From contig DAMALH010000001.1 of the NCBI GenBank assembly GCA_032000125.1, forward strand, positions 1 through 64,000: a DNA stretch of 64,000 nt, read 5' to 3'. The notes below the pieces were generated by a model, which searched no databases, was not told the origin of the DNA, and saw nothing but the letters and a program-made list of their open reading frames with translations. This document shows positions 8,392 through 17,759 of this stretch, in pieces. The position numbers and the translations under genes are program-made. This DNA is from Dryocola sp032000125 (GTDB taxonomy: Bacteria; Pseudomonadota; Gammaproteobacteria; Enterobacterales; Enterobacteriaceae). Numbering within the stretch: position 1 is the first letter of the stretch; every line of letters starts with the position of its first letter.

Positions 8392-8592
8392 GTGGAAAAG
8401 TATTGTGAACTGGTTCGACAGCGCTATGCGGAGATCGCAAGCGGTGATTTAGGTTACATTCCGGATGCATTAGGCTGCGTCCTTAAGGTGCTGAATGAAG
8501 TGGCCTGTAACGAAGCACAGCCAGAATCTATCAGGGAACAGGCGGCGTATGCTGCCGCGAACTTACTGGTGAGCGATTATGTCTTTGAATGA
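8392..8592 (+). CDS. yaeP: UPF0253 family small protein YaeP
   Basis: This is a 66-residue cytosolic protein of unknown function, conserved in enterobacteria. The start is GTG, placed after the strong ribosome-binding site AGGAGGG (8383-8389). The sequence EIASGDLGYIPDALGC is the conserved part of the family. Its end overlaps rof by 14 bases, so the two proteins are probably made from one message. Confidence 0.9.
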   Translation: MEKYCELVRQRYAEIASGDLGYIPDALGCVLKVLNEVACNEAQPESIREQAAYAAANLLVSDYVFE

Positions 8593-8839
8593 TACCTATC
8601 AACCCATCAATTGTGATGACTACGACAATCTTGAGCTCGCCTGTCAGCATCACCTGTTACTGACGCTGGAACTGAAGAGTGGAGAGGTTTTGAAGGCGAA
8701 AGCAGGCGACCTGGTGTCTCGTAAAAACGTCGAATATTTGATTATCGATGATGCGGGTAGCACGCGTGAAGTTCGGCTCGATAAAATCACCAGCTTCAGC
8801 CATCCTGAAATTGGCACCGTCGTCGTCAGTGAATCCTGA
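8579..8839 (+). CDS. rof: Rho-binding antiterminator Rof (YaeO)
   Basis: Rof binds transcription terminator Rho and blocks its primary RNA-binding site, reducing Rho-dependent termination. It has 86 residues, and the Sm-like fold region TLELKSGEVLKAKAGDL is recognisable. The ATG at 8579 lies inside the end of yaeP and gives MSLNDTYQPINCDDYDN. E. coli annotation begins at or near the NDTYQP part, so the exact start is uncertain by two residues. A terminator follows. Confidence 0.92.
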   Translation: MSLNDTYQPINCDDYDNLELACQHHLLLTLELKSGEVLKAKAGDLVSRKNVEYLIIDDAGSTREVRLDKITSFSHPEIGTVVVSES

Positions 8840-8857
8840 TGTAAAATGCACGAAAAG

Positions 8858-8886
8858 CGGGCAGCCGGCGGCTGTCCGTTTTTTTA
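8858..8886 (+). terminator. Terminator of yaeP-rof
   Basis: A 9-bp stem (CGGGCAGCC / GGCTGTCCG, one G-U pair) with a three-base loop is followed by seven T on the plus strand. It lies in the short convergent gap between rof and the cytochrome gene. On the minus strand only CTTTTC follows, so it is mainly a plus-strand terminator. Confidence 0.82.
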
Positions 8887-9195
8887 TGGCTTCATGGCGG
8901 CGTAATACGCGGCAAGGTTGCTGATATCCTCATCGGATAGGCCGCTAACGTAAGCCTTCATGATTTCCGCCTGCCCGCCGCTGCGCTCACCTTTCTTGTA
9001 AGCCTGCAGCGCATGTTCAAGATATTTTTCGTTTTGCCCGGCAAGGTTCGGGTACATGGGCACGGAAACTTTACCGCTCGCGCCGTGACAGGCCACGCAC
9101 ATCACCGCTTTTTGTTCGCCCGCCTGCGCATCGCCGTTGGCAAGCGCGGGTAAACTACACATCATCAGCCCAATCAGCGCCACCGCTCGTTTCAT
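8884..9195 (-). CDS. Periplasmic class I c-type cytochrome (c553/c5-like)
   Basis: This is a small exported cytochrome c, probably an electron carrier in the periplasm; its partner is unknown. A signal peptide (MKRAVALIGLMMCSLPALA) is cleaved near residue 19. Haem is attached at CVACH (residues 33-37). A methionine in AEIMKAYVSGLSDEDI is a plausible second axial ligand, and ISNLAAYYA is the usual C-terminal helix. The mature protein is about 84 residues. The ATG at 9195 overlaps the tilS stop as ATGA, so it is translated from the tilS message. I do not recall a gene at this position in E. coli K-12. Haem attachment requires the Ccm maturation system, which is encoded elsewhere. Confidence 0.9.
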   Translation of the reverse strand: MKRAVALIGLMMCSLPALANGDAQAGEQKAVMCVACHGASGKVSVPMYPNLAGQNEKYLEHALQAYKKGERSGGQAEIMKAYVSGLSDEDISNLAAYYAAMKP

Positions 9196-10502
9196 TGCTG
9201 CTTCTCCTTTTGCCAGTCTATATGCCAGCATGATCGATCCGTTGCCTGCCCTTCGCGGGTAACAAAAATACCCGGGGCGGTAATTAACTGCTCGCCATAA
9301 AAAACCAGCGGAGTGATATTGCGCTGCCACGACGGTATCTGCAACTCCTGCCAGATTTTCTTCAGGCTTCTGCCACGATCGCGCCCGATGATATGGTGGT
9401 TACCGCCTGCTTTAAAACGGATAGTAACCGCTTCATCATCACGCGGGGCACGAACAGCCTGCCCATCAGCGCCAAGTTTCAAGATGCCAAGCCCCGCAGG
9501 AAGGTGCAGCGGAGCGTAAGGCGCAAACCAATGCACAACGGTGTCGCCCTGCCCTTCCACCGCGGGCACCCAGTAAAGCGCCTCCTGAAAGCGACGGACC
9601 TCGCGATCGCCGAATTTCAAACGGGGGTTGGCATCCTCACGGCTGGACGCCACTTCATCCCAGACGCGCTGTAATGCGGCCCGTGAAGGCATCGCTGCTT
9701 TATGAACAGCAAACCAGCGTCGCAAAAGCGCCGCCCGGTGAATTTCGCTGAGATCGGCTAACGGGGCGATACGCAAAGCGCCATCTTCCTGTAGCAGTGC
9801 GGAAAGCTGCTCCGCAAGCAGTTCATCCAGCAGCGCTTCCTGCTCGCCACAAAGCTCGGCGCTGCGGGCTACGCTGCGGGCAAAATGCGGCCAGCGCTGC
9901 TGTAAAACGGGAACAACGCGCAGCCGCAGAAAATTTCTGTCGTAAGCATCGTCCTGATTACTCTCATCCTCAATCCAGGCAAGCTGATGAGCTTCTGCCC
10001 AGGCTTCTAAGGCTGCGCGACTCTTACCAAGCAGCGGGCGTAACAGCGTTGTTCCTGCAAAATCTAGTTTTTTCGGCATTGCCGCGAGGCCCGCCGGACC
10101 GCTGCCGCGTTTAAGCGCCAGCAAAAAAGTTTCACACTGATCGTCAAGGTGCTGTGCGGTCAGCAGCGCTTCGCCCGGCCGCAGCTCATCGGTTAACGCC
10201 TGATAGCGGGCCGCGCGCGCCTGCGCTTCAATACCTTGTCCGTCATCCACCAGATGCACATAGGCCACGTTAAAAGCAACCTCCCACCGTGCGCAAAGCC
10301 GTTCGCAGTGGCTTACCCATTCATCAGCATGCGGGCTTATCCCATGATGAATATGCATGGCGCGCAGTTGCAGGTCGGGGGCGATAGTTTTACGCAGCGT
10401 AACCAACTGATGCAGCAAAACCGTGGAGTCCAGCCCACCGCTAAACGCCACCAGCAGGCTGCGGTGCGGATGAAGTAGTGACAGTAACGGATGGAGATCC
10501 AT
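9192..10502 (-). CDS. tilS: tRNA(Ile)-lysidine synthetase
   Basis: TilS attaches lysine to C34 of the tRNA-Ile with anticodon CAU, so that it reads AUA and is charged with isoleucine; the gene is essential. The N-terminal ATP-pyrophosphatase domain carries the P-loop SGGLDS (residues 21-26). HHG, AQHLDDQ and KRGSGPAGL follow, then the C-terminal tRNA-binding domains. I chose the ATG at 10502 (436 residues). The upstream Shine-Dalgarno is weak, and an in-frame TTG at 10562 would add 20 unconserved residues. A hairpin (GCCCGG / CCGGGC, 10527-10545) with no T run lies between yaeR and this start. The end overlaps the cytochrome gene. Confidence 0.95.
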   Translation of the reverse strand: MDLHPLLSLLHPHRSLLVAFSGGLDSTVLLHQLVTLRKTIAPDLQLRAMHIHHGISPHADEWVSHCERLCARWEVAFNVAYVHLVDDGQGIEAQARAARYQALTDELRPGEALLTAQHLDDQCETFLLALKRGSGPAGLAAMPKKLDFAGTTLLRPLLGKSRAALEAWAEAHQLAWIEDESNQDDAYDRNFLRLRVVPVLQQRWPHFARSVARSAELCGEQEALLDELLAEQLSALLQEDGALRIAPLADLSEIHRAALLRRWFAVHKAAMPSRAALQRVWDEVASSREDANPRLKFGDREVRRFQEALYWVPAVEGQGDTVVHWFAPYAPLHLPAGLGILKLGADGQAVRAPRDDEAVTIRFKAGGNHHIIGRDRGRSLKKIWQELQIPSWQRNITPLVFYGEQLITAPGIFVTREGQATDRSCWHIDWQKEKQQ

Positions 10503-10565
10503 AATCAGTAATTTACGTGAGGATTTGCCCGGCACGTTACCGGGCAACGACGAGAGAGGCAAGCG

Positions 10566-10955
10566 TTACTGCTGGTAAAGTTCCAGCGGCAGGCCGTCGG
10601 GGTCGGCAAAAAAGGTAAAACGTTTGTCGGTAAAGGGATCGATACGAACGGGCTCGCAGGTTACGCCATGCTTTTCCAGATGTTCAATCGCCTGGTCGAG
10701 ATCGTCAACGCTAAACGCCAGATGGCGCAGGCCGCAGGCTTCCGGGCGGCTTGGTCGGGCGGGCGGGAAAGGGAAGGAAAAAAGCTCAATAACGTACTGC
10801 CCGTTTAACGCCAGATCGCCTTTCCAGGAGTCCCTCTCCTCGCGGTACGCTTCCGCTTGCAGCGTAAAGCCCAGAATATCGCAGTAAAATTGCTTACTCA
10901 TCTGGTAATCCGAGGCGATGATAGCGATGTGGTGCACCTGCTTTAAACCCAACAT
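10566..10955 (-). CDS. yaeR: VOC/glyoxalase-family metalloenzyme YaeR (GloA2)
   Basis: This is a 129-residue vicinal-oxygen-chelate protein related to glyoxalase I. Metal-ligand positions are recognisable: His in QVHHIAIIASD near the N terminus, His in GLRHLAFSVDD near residue 75 and Glu in PLELYQQ at the end. The physiological substrate is not established. The ATG at 10955 is preceded by AAAGGAGA. It lies 53 bases downstream of ldcC and about 60 upstream of tilS on the same strand. Confidence 0.92.
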   Translation of the reverse strand: MLGLKQVHHIAIIASDYQMSKQFYCDILGFTLQAEAYREERDSWKGDLALNGQYVIELFSFPFPPARPSRPEACGLRHLAFSVDDLDQAIEHLEKHGVTCEPVRIDPFTDKRFTFFADPDGLPLELYQQ

Positions 10956-11008
10956 AGGCTCTCCTTTGTTTTTGGCACCTTACCAGCCCAACCCGGTAAA
11001 TCAAGGCG

Positions 11009-13150
11009 CTACACGTTTTTTAAGACTCGTACCCTGTATATGCCATCCTCGCCGAGCTTCGCACCGTGTATATCCGTTTCAAATCCCGGATAATGCTCGC
11101 CAACAGAACAAAGCATTAGCAGGAAATCGAGCACCGCGCGGCTTTCGTTCGTGATCATCTCACCCGGCATCACAACCGGCACGCCTGGCGGATAGGGCAG
11201 GATCATATTGGCAGACACCCTGTTTAAAAGCTGCTCGATTTCGACCGTTTCAACGCAGCCTTTCACCTGCTGCTGATAAGCCTGGTGCGGCGTCAGCTTC
11301 ATTTCCGGCAGGACATCAAAAGCCCTCAGCATCAGATCCGGCAGATTATGCTGCCTGATTAATTTATGGATCCCCTGGGCAAGATCCTGAATGCGCATAT
11401 TGCGGTAGAAGTCGGGATCTTCGGCATACAGATCCGGCAGCATATTCTTGACCCGCAGGTTGAGATCGTAGGCGCGCTTAAATTCGGTCAGGCCGCGTAA
11501 CAGGCTGAGCGCTTTGGTTTTGTCGATCCCGATGCTAAAGAGGAACAGCAGGTTATACGGCCCGGTCTTCTCGACCACCACGCCGCGCTCGTCGAGAAAT
11601 TTCGCCACCAGCGCAGCCGGAATGCCTTCATCGGCCATACTTCCCAGCTCGCTCATACCGGGAGTAAGGATGGTGACTTTAATCGGATCGAGATACATAT
11701 GATTGTCATCGGCATCCTTAAAGCCATGCCAGTCTTCTTCACCGGGCGAGATTGGCCAGCAGGCGGCTTCGTCAATATGCTCCGGCTGCCAGATATCAAA
11801 GAACCAATCCTCCGACTCTTCACGCAGGCGCTGAACCTCACGGCGAAAATGCAGCGCCCGTTCTACGGAGCGGTTAATTAAACGCTTGCCGGGATTACCG
11901 CGCAGCATGGCGGCCGCCGTTTCTATGGACGCCACCAGCGGATAGCTCGGCGAAGTGGTGGTGTGCATCATGTACGCTTCATTAAAGGTTTGCTCGTCGT
12001 AATCCCCTTTAATGTGGATCAGCGATGCCTGCGAAAGCGCCGCCAGCAATTTGTGGGTGGACTGCGTTTCGTAGATCACTTTTCCCGGCACCCGTTCGCC
12101 GCTCATGCCGCTTTTGCCCTGGTAAATAGGATGAAAATTGGTATAGGGAACCCAGGCGGAATCAAAGTGGATAGAGGGCACGTCCAGCGTGTGCTTGATA
12201 AACTCGGTGTTGTAGAGCAGGCCATCGTAAGTCGAATTGGTTATGACGGCGTGTACCGGCCACCGGGCATCTTTTGTCGCGGCCACTTTCTCTTCTATGC
12301 TTTCACGCAGAAATTCGCGTTTCGGGATACCGCCCAGAATGCCCAGCGCGTTGCGCGTGGGCTTAAGCCAGATGGGCACCAGATCGGTCATCATCAGCAA
12401 ATGCGTCAGCGACTTATGGCAGTTGCGGTCAATTAAAACGGTGCTTCCTGAAGGCGCGGCGTACATTCCGACAATTTTGTTCGAGGTGGATGTGCCGTTG
12501 GTCACCATATAGCTTTGCTCCGCGCCAAAGGTGCGGGCTATGTACTCTTCGGCTTCCAGATGCGGGCCGGTATGGTCGAGCAGCGACCCCAGTTCGGTCA
12601 CCGAGATGGAGACGTCTGCCTTTAAAATATTCCCGCCGAAGAAGTCGTAAAACAGGCAGCCCACCGGGCTTTTCTGATACGCCGTTCCCGCCATGTGTCC
12701 GGGCGTGCAGAAGGTATATTTGGCTTCTTTGACGTAGGTGAACAGCGCTTTGGTTAAGGGCGGCGTGATGGTATCAAGGTACTCGTCGGTGTATTGCCTG
12801 ATACGCACGGCGATGTCTTCTGCGGCGCTTAAGGCATATTCAAAGAACCATAGCGCCATGCGCATCTCGTTGACGCTGACGTCCAGCGACGAGTGGGTGT
12901 TGATAAAGGCGTAAAGCGGCAGGTACTCGTTAAGCAGATTAATTTCACTGCACAAATCGAGGCTGTATTCATCCCAGTCGAAAATCACGCCGCAAATTCT
13001 TGGGTTGTGTTCGATGAGTTTTAGCAGGTCGGTGCTGTTGGTGGGATAGATGAGCTGGAATCCCTGTTTTTCCAGTTGCTGATGCAGCTCTTTAATCGGC
13101 TCGTCTTTATAAAAAACGCCCTGCGGTCCCATAATGGCAATGATATTCAC
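11009..13150 (-). CDS. ldcC: Constitutive lysine decarboxylase
   Basis: LdcC is a cytosolic PLP enzyme that decarboxylates lysine to cadaverine and CO2. Its 713 residues contain the N-terminal wing domain (1-129), the PLP core with the aldimine lysine in QSTHKLLAALSQ (Lys367 by length equivalence with E. coli) and the C-terminal domain that forms the decamer. The position between accA and yaeR, rather than next to cadB, identifies LdcC and not CadA. The ATG is preceded by CCAGGAGGT. Confidence 0.95.
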   Translation of the reverse strand: MNIIAIMGPQGVFYKDEPIKELHQQLEKQGFQLIYPTNSTDLLKLIEHNPRICGVIFDWDEYSLDLCSEINLLNEYLPLYAFINTHSSLDVSVNEMRMALWFFEYALSAAEDIAVRIRQYTDEYLDTITPPLTKALFTYVKEAKYTFCTPGHMAGTAYQKSPVGCLFYDFFGGNILKADVSISVTELGSLLDHTGPHLEAEEYIARTFGAEQSYMVTNGTSTSNKIVGMYAAPSGSTVLIDRNCHKSLTHLLMMTDLVPIWLKPTRNALGILGGIPKREFLRESIEEKVAATKDARWPVHAVITNSTYDGLLYNTEFIKHTLDVPSIHFDSAWVPYTNFHPIYQGKSGMSGERVPGKVIYETQSTHKLLAALSQASLIHIKGDYDEQTFNEAYMMHTTTSPSYPLVASIETAAAMLRGNPGKRLINRSVERALHFRREVQRLREESEDWFFDIWQPEHIDEAACWPISPGEEDWHGFKDADDNHMYLDPIKVTILTPGMSELGSMADEGIPAALVAKFLDERGVVVEKTGPYNLLFLFSIGIDKTKALSLLRGLTEFKRAYDLNLRVKNMLPDLYAEDPDFYRNMRIQDLAQGIHKLIRQHNLPDLMLRAFDVLPEMKLTPHQAYQQQVKGCVETVEIEQLLNRVSANMILPYPPGVPVVMPGEMITNESRAVLDFLLMLCSVGEHYPGFETDIHGAKLGEDGIYRVRVLKNV

Positions 13151-13218
13151 AGCTTACCTCCTGGCAAAAGTCTCAGGTAAGCATAGCGCAATGCGCTTTT
13201 CATTGAAGCAGCAGACGC

Positions 13219-13244
13219 AAAAAGGGCCGGAAAATCTGGCCCTT
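13219..13244 (-). terminator. Terminator downstream of accA
   Basis: On the minus strand AAGGGCC and GGCCCTT form a 7-bp stem around a nine-base loop, followed by TTTTT. It lies 23 bases after the accA stop and ends the long envelope macro-operon before ldcC. Confidence 0.82.
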
Positions 13245-13266
13245 AACGTTAAACTGCCCCGGACAA

Positions 13267-14226
13267 TCAGGCGTAGCCGTAGCTCATCAAACGCTGGTAG
13301 CGGCGGTTAAGCAGTTCATCTTTGTTCAGCACATCCAGATCGGCGAGATCCGCCAGCAGCTGCGCTTTTAACGACGCGGCCATGGTTTCCGGATTACGAT
13401 GCGCGCCGCCCAGCGGTTCAGGGATGACGGTATCGACAAGTTTCAGCTCTTTCAGACGTGGGGCGACAATGCCCATCGCTTCCGCGGCAAGCGGTGCTTT
13501 ATCAGCGCTCTTCCACAAAATGGAAGCACAGCCTTCCGGGGAGATAACGGAATAGGTGCTGTACTGCAGCATATTCACTTTATCGCCCACGCCAATGGCC
13601 AGCGCACCACCTGAACCACCTTCACCGATGACGGTACAGATGACCGGCACCTTCAGGCGGGACATCTCGCGCAGGTTACGGGCGATGGCTTCAGACTGAC
13701 CGCGCTCTTCCGCGCCCACGCCAGGGTATGCACCCGGGGTGTCAATGAAGGTGATGATTGGCATGTTGAAACGCTCAGCCATCTCCATCAGACGCAGGGC
13801 CTTGCGGTAGCCTTCTGGTGCAGGCATACCGAAGTTACGACGGATTTTCTCTTTGGTTTCACGCCCTTTCTGATGACCAATGATCATCACCGGGCGTCCG
13901 TCCAGACGCGCGATACCGCCGACGATAGCTTTGTCGTCAGCGTATGCGCGATCGCCTGCCAGTTCGTCAAATTCGTCAAACGCCAGGCGGACATAATCCA
14001 GGGTGTACGGACGCTGTGGATGACGCGCCAGCTGGGCGATCTGCCATGCGCCGAGATCGGCAAAGATTTTGCGCGTCAGCTCTACGCTTTTTTCACGCAG
14101 ACGATGCACTTCTTCGTCGATGTTAATATCCAGTTTTTCATCCTGACGGCTAACGGCGGTCAGAGAATCGATTTTCGCTTCCAGCTCTGCAATCGGCTGT
14201 TCGAAATCAAGGAAATTCAGACTCAT
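13267..14226 (-). CDS. accA: Acetyl-CoA carboxylase carboxyltransferase, alpha subunit
   Basis: AccA pairs with AccD to transfer CO2 from carboxybiotin to acetyl-CoA, giving malonyl-CoA, the first committed step of fatty-acid synthesis. Its 319 residues carry the crotonase-like fold; the blocks PEGYRKALRLMEMAERF, TFIDTPGAYPG and GEGGSGGALAIGVGD are typical of the carboxyltransferase active site. It follows dnaE by 12 bases, so it is co-transcribed, and it is the last gene of the macro-operon. Confidence 0.97.
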   Translation of the reverse strand: MSLNFLDFEQPIAELEAKIDSLTAVSRQDEKLDINIDEEVHRLREKSVELTRKIFADLGAWQIAQLARHPQRPYTLDYVRLAFDEFDELAGDRAYADDKAIVGGIARLDGRPVMIIGHQKGRETKEKIRRNFGMPAPEGYRKALRLMEMAERFNMPIITFIDTPGAYPGVGAEERGQSEAIARNLREMSRLKVPVICTVIGEGGSGGALAIGVGDKVNMLQYSTYSVISPEGCASILWKSADKAPLAAEAMGIVAPRLKELKLVDTVIPEPLGGAHRNPETMAASLKAQLLADLADLDVLNKDELLNRRYQRLMSYGYA

Positions 14227-14238
14227 AGTATTCCTGTA

Positions 14239-17200
14239 TTAGTCAAACTCCAGTTCCACCTGCTCCGAACCAATGAGGCCACGGAGATCGTTCAGTAAAC
14301 GATCGCTCGGAGAGACACGCCACGTTGCACCAAAGCGCAACCGCGCACGTGCATCCGCCCTCTGATAGTAGAGATGTACTGGAATTGTCCCCGAGCGGTG
14401 GGGTTCCAGAGACTGACGGAGTCGGTTTAAAAGCTGGTCATCAATTTGCCTGTCCGTCAGCGAGATAGCAAGCCCGCGCGCATACTTTTCGCGGGCTTCG
14501 TCAATGTCCATCAGTTCACGAGCGGTCATTTTAAGGCCGCCGCTGAAGTCATCAAAGCTGACCTGTCCGCTGACGATCAGGATACGGTCATTTTCCAGCA
14601 GGTGCTGGTATTTTTCTAACGCATCTGTGAATAACATCACTTCCAGACGACCGGAACGATCGTCAAGAGTACAGATGCCGATGCGATTGCCTCTTTTGGT
14701 CATCATAACCCGTGAAGCAATCACCAGACCCGCAGCCGTGGTCATTTTACCACGTTCTGTCGGGTGCATCTCTTTCAGGCGCATGCCGCCGACATAGCGC
14801 TCAATTTCTTTCAGGTACTGGTTGATCGGATGGCCGGTAAGATACAGCCCCAGCGTTTCACGCTCGCCGTCCAGCACCGTATGTTCCGGCCACGGGATGA
14901 CGCTTGCATAGGACTGCTCGATTTGTTCCGGCTCTTCGGCCAGCACGCCAAACATATCCGCCTGGCCAATCGCTTCTGCTTTCGCATGCTGATCGGCGGC
15001 TTTCAGCGCATCGCCCAGCGCGTTCATCAACGCGGCACGGTGCGGCCCCAGGCGATCGAACGCCCCGGACATAATCAGTTTTTCCAGCACGCGACGGTTT
15101 AGCTTCTTCGTATCTGTACGGGCACAGAGATCGAACAGCTCGCGGAAATAACCGCCTTCGTTACGCGCCTCAAGAATGGCTTCAATCGGGCCTTCACCCA
15201 CGCCCTTAATCGCGCCGATGCCGTAAACAATCTCCCCGTCGTCGTTCACGTGGAAATGGTACAAGCCCGAGTTAATGTCCGGCGGCAGGATTTTCAGCCC
15301 CATACGCCAGCACTCGTCCACCAGGCCCACGACCTTCTCGGTGTTATCCATATCGGCGGTCATTACCGCCGCCATGAACTCTGCCGGATAGTGCGCCTTA
15401 AGCCACAGCGTCTGGTAGGAAACCAGGGCATAGGCGGCGGAGTGAGATTTGTTAAACCCGTAACCGGCGAATTTCTCCACCAGATCGAAGATTTTTATCG
15501 CCAGTTCGCCGTCGATGCCGTTAGCTTTGGCGCCGTCTTCGAAGCTCGACCGCTGCTTGGCCATCTCTTCCGGTTTCTTTTTACCCATCGCACGACGCAG
15601 CATATCCGCGCCGCCAAGGGTATAACCGGAGAGCACCTGGGCTATCTGCATAACCTGTTCCTGATACAGGATAATGCCGTAGGTCGGCTCCAGCACCGGC
15701 TTCAGGCTTTCGTGCTGCCACTGAATATCAGGATAGGAAATCGCTTCGCGACCGTGCTTACGGTCGATAAAGTTATCTACCATGCCGGACTGCAGCGGAC
15801 CCGGACGGAACAGGGCCACCAGTGCAATCATGTCTTCGAAGCAGTCAGGCTGCAGGCGTTTGATCAGATCTTTCATGCCGCGTGATTCAAGCTGGAATAC
15901 CGCGGTGGTTTCCGAGCGCTGCAGCATGTCGAAGCTTTTCTTGTCGTCGAGCGGGATAGCCGCGATATCAATCGGCTCAAGCCCCTGTTTCGCCCGGCGC
16001 GGGTTAATCATTTTCAGCGCCCAGTCGATGATGGTGAGCGTGCGCAGACCCAGGAAGTCAAACTTCACCAGGCCCGCGTATTCCACGTCGTTCTTATCAA
16101 ACTGGGTAACCGGGTTCTGCCCCTGATCGTCGCAGTAAAGCGGGGCAAAATCGGTAATTTTAGTTGGTGCGATAACCACGCCGCCGGCGTGCTTACCGGC
16201 GTTACGCGTTACGCCTTCCAGCTTGCGCGCCATGTCGATCAACGCTTTGACCTCTTCGTCCGCGTCGTAGATCTCAGGCAACTGAGGCTCTGCTTCGAAG
16301 GCTTTGGCAAGCGTCATGCCCGGATCGGGCGGGATCAGCTTCGAGATGCGATCGACAAATCCATACGGATGGCCCAGCACGCGGCCCACGTCGCGGATAA
16401 CCGCTTTTGCCGCCATCGTACCGAAGGTAATGATCTGCGATACCGCATCGCGGCCGTACATTTCGGCCACGTGATCGATAACGCGATCGCGTTTTTCCAT
16501 GCAGAAGTCGATATCAAAGTCCGGCATCGACACGCGTTCCGGGTTAAGGAAACGTTCGAACAGCAGGTCGAACTCCAGCGGATCGAGATCGGTGATTTTC
16601 AGCGCGTAGGCCACAAGCGATCCCGCACCGGAACCGCGGCCCGGCCCTACCGGCACGCCGTTATCTTTCGACCACTGGATAAACTCCATAACGATCAGGA
16701 AGTAGCCAGGGAAACCCATCTGGTTGATAACCTGAAGCTCAATATCCAGACGTTCGTCATACGGCGGGCGCTTTTCAGCGCGTGTGGCCGGGTCCGGGAA
16801 CAGAAATTCAAGCCGCTCTTCCAGACCCTCTTTGGATTTTACCACCAGGAAATCTTCGGTGGTCATCTCGCCGGTCGGGAACTGCGGCAGGAAGTATTCA
16901 CCCAGCCTGACGGTAACGTTACAGCGGCGGGCAATCTCAACGCTGTTTTCTAAGGCTTCCGGAATGTCCGAGAACAGCTCGCACATCTCTTCTTCGCTAC
17001 GCATGTACTGCTGCGTGGAATAGTTGCGCGGGCGTTTTGGATCGTCGAGCGTAAAACCATCGTGAATGGCAACGCGAATTTCATGCGCGTCGAAGTCGGC
17101 GGCGTCAATAAAACGTACGTCGTTGGTCGCCACCACCGGCAGGCCGCGCTCTTCGGCAAGGGCAACGGCGGCATGCAGATAGTTTTCTTCATCGGCACGC

Positions 17201-17721
17201 CCGGTGCGGATCAGTTCCAGGTAGAAGCGATCGGCAAAATGCTGCTGGTAGAATTCCAGGCACTGATCGACCTGAACATGATTTCCACGCAACAAGTTTT
17301 TGCCAATATCCCCCATCCGCCCGCCGGAAATCAGGATCAGCCCTTCGTTTAGCTCCGCAAGCCAGCCGCGATCGATAACCGGCCCCGTGGCGCCGTAGCC
17401 ACGCTGATAGGCTTTAGAAATAAGCAACGTCAGGTTCTGGTAGCCGACGTTGTTCGCGGCAAGCACGGTAAGGTGGCTAAGCTCATCGCCCAGTAATTCA
17501 TTGGCAACGTTAAAATCCGCGCCGATAATGGGCTTGATCCCGGCGCCGTGGGCGCCACCATAAAACTTCACCAGGCCACAGAGGTTTGTAAAATCGGTAA
17601 TAGCTAAAGCCGGCATATTCAGCGCCGCGGCTTTTTTCACCAGCGGCCCGATTTTTGCCAGCCCATCAATCATGGAATAATCACTGTGCACCCGCAGGTG
17701 AACGAAACGTGGTTCAGCCAT
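14239..17721 (-). CDS. dnaE: DNA polymerase III alpha subunit
   Basis: DnaE is the replicative polymerase. It has 1160 residues as in E. coli. The PHP domain is N-terminal (FVHLRVHSDYSMIDG). The catalytic aspartates are in PDFDIDFCMEKR (about 401 and 403) and FDFLGLRTL (about 555). The fingers, HhH, OB-fold (GQVSFDDFSGGLKMTARE) and tau-binding domains follow. It lies between rnhB and accA with short gaps. Confidence 0.98.
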   Translation of the reverse strand: MAEPRFVHLRVHSDYSMIDGLAKIGPLVKKAAALNMPALAITDFTNLCGLVKFYGGAHGAGIKPIIGADFNVANELLGDELSHLTVLAANNVGYQNLTLLISKAYQRGYGATGPVIDRGWLAELNEGLILISGGRMGDIGKNLLRGNHVQVDQCLEFYQQHFADRFYLELIRTGRADEENYLHAAVALAEERGLPVVATNDVRFIDAADFDAHEIRVAIHDGFTLDDPKRPRNYSTQQYMRSEEEMCELFSDIPEALENSVEIARRCNVTVRLGEYFLPQFPTGEMTTEDFLVVKSKEGLEERLEFLFPDPATRAEKRPPYDERLDIELQVINQMGFPGYFLIVMEFIQWSKDNGVPVGPGRGSGAGSLVAYALKITDLDPLEFDLLFERFLNPERVSMPDFDIDFCMEKRDRVIDHVAEMYGRDAVSQIITFGTMAAKAVIRDVGRVLGHPYGFVDRISKLIPPDPGMTLAKAFEAEPQLPEIYDADEEVKALIDMARKLEGVTRNAGKHAGGVVIAPTKITDFAPLYCDDQGQNPVTQFDKNDVEYAGLVKFDFLGLRTLTIIDWALKMINPRRAKQGLEPIDIAAIPLDDKKSFDMLQRSETTAVFQLESRGMKDLIKRLQPDCFEDMIALVALFRPGPLQSGMVDNFIDRKHGREAISYPDIQWQHESLKPVLEPTYGIILYQEQVMQIAQVLSGYTLGGADMLRRAMGKKKPEEMAKQRSSFEDGAKANGIDGELAIKIFDLVEKFAGYGFNKSHSAAYALVSYQTLWLKAHYPAEFMAAVMTADMDNTEKVVGLVDECWRMGLKILPPDINSGLYHFHVNDDGEIVYGIGAIKGVGEGPIEAILEARNEGGYFRELFDLCARTDTKKLNRRVLEKLIMSGAFDRLGPHRAALMNALGDALKAADQHAKAEAIGQADMFGVLAEEPEQIEQSYASVIPWPEHTVLDGERETLGLYLTGHPINQYLKEIERYVGGMRLKEMHPTERGKMTTAAGLVIASRVMMTKRGNRIGICTLDDRSGRLEVMLFTDALEKYQHLLENDRILIVSGQVSFDDFSGGLKMTARELMDIDEAREKYARGLAISLTDRQIDDQLLNRLRQSLEPHRSGTIPVHLYYQRADARARLRFGATWRVSPSDRLLNDLRGLIGSEQVELEFD

Positions 17722-17759
17722 TTTTCATTCCGATTAAATGTATACCAGTTACCCGCGAA

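Noticed and set aside
9192..10562. TTG at 10562 as the tilS start
   Set aside because: It would add 20 unconserved residues just after the yaeR stop; the ATG at 10502 fits the family better despite a weak ribosome-binding site.
15250..16953. Long plus-strand open frames across dnaE
   Set aside because: They are shadow frames of the polymerase gene; protein content is rich in His and Arg as expected from reversed codons.
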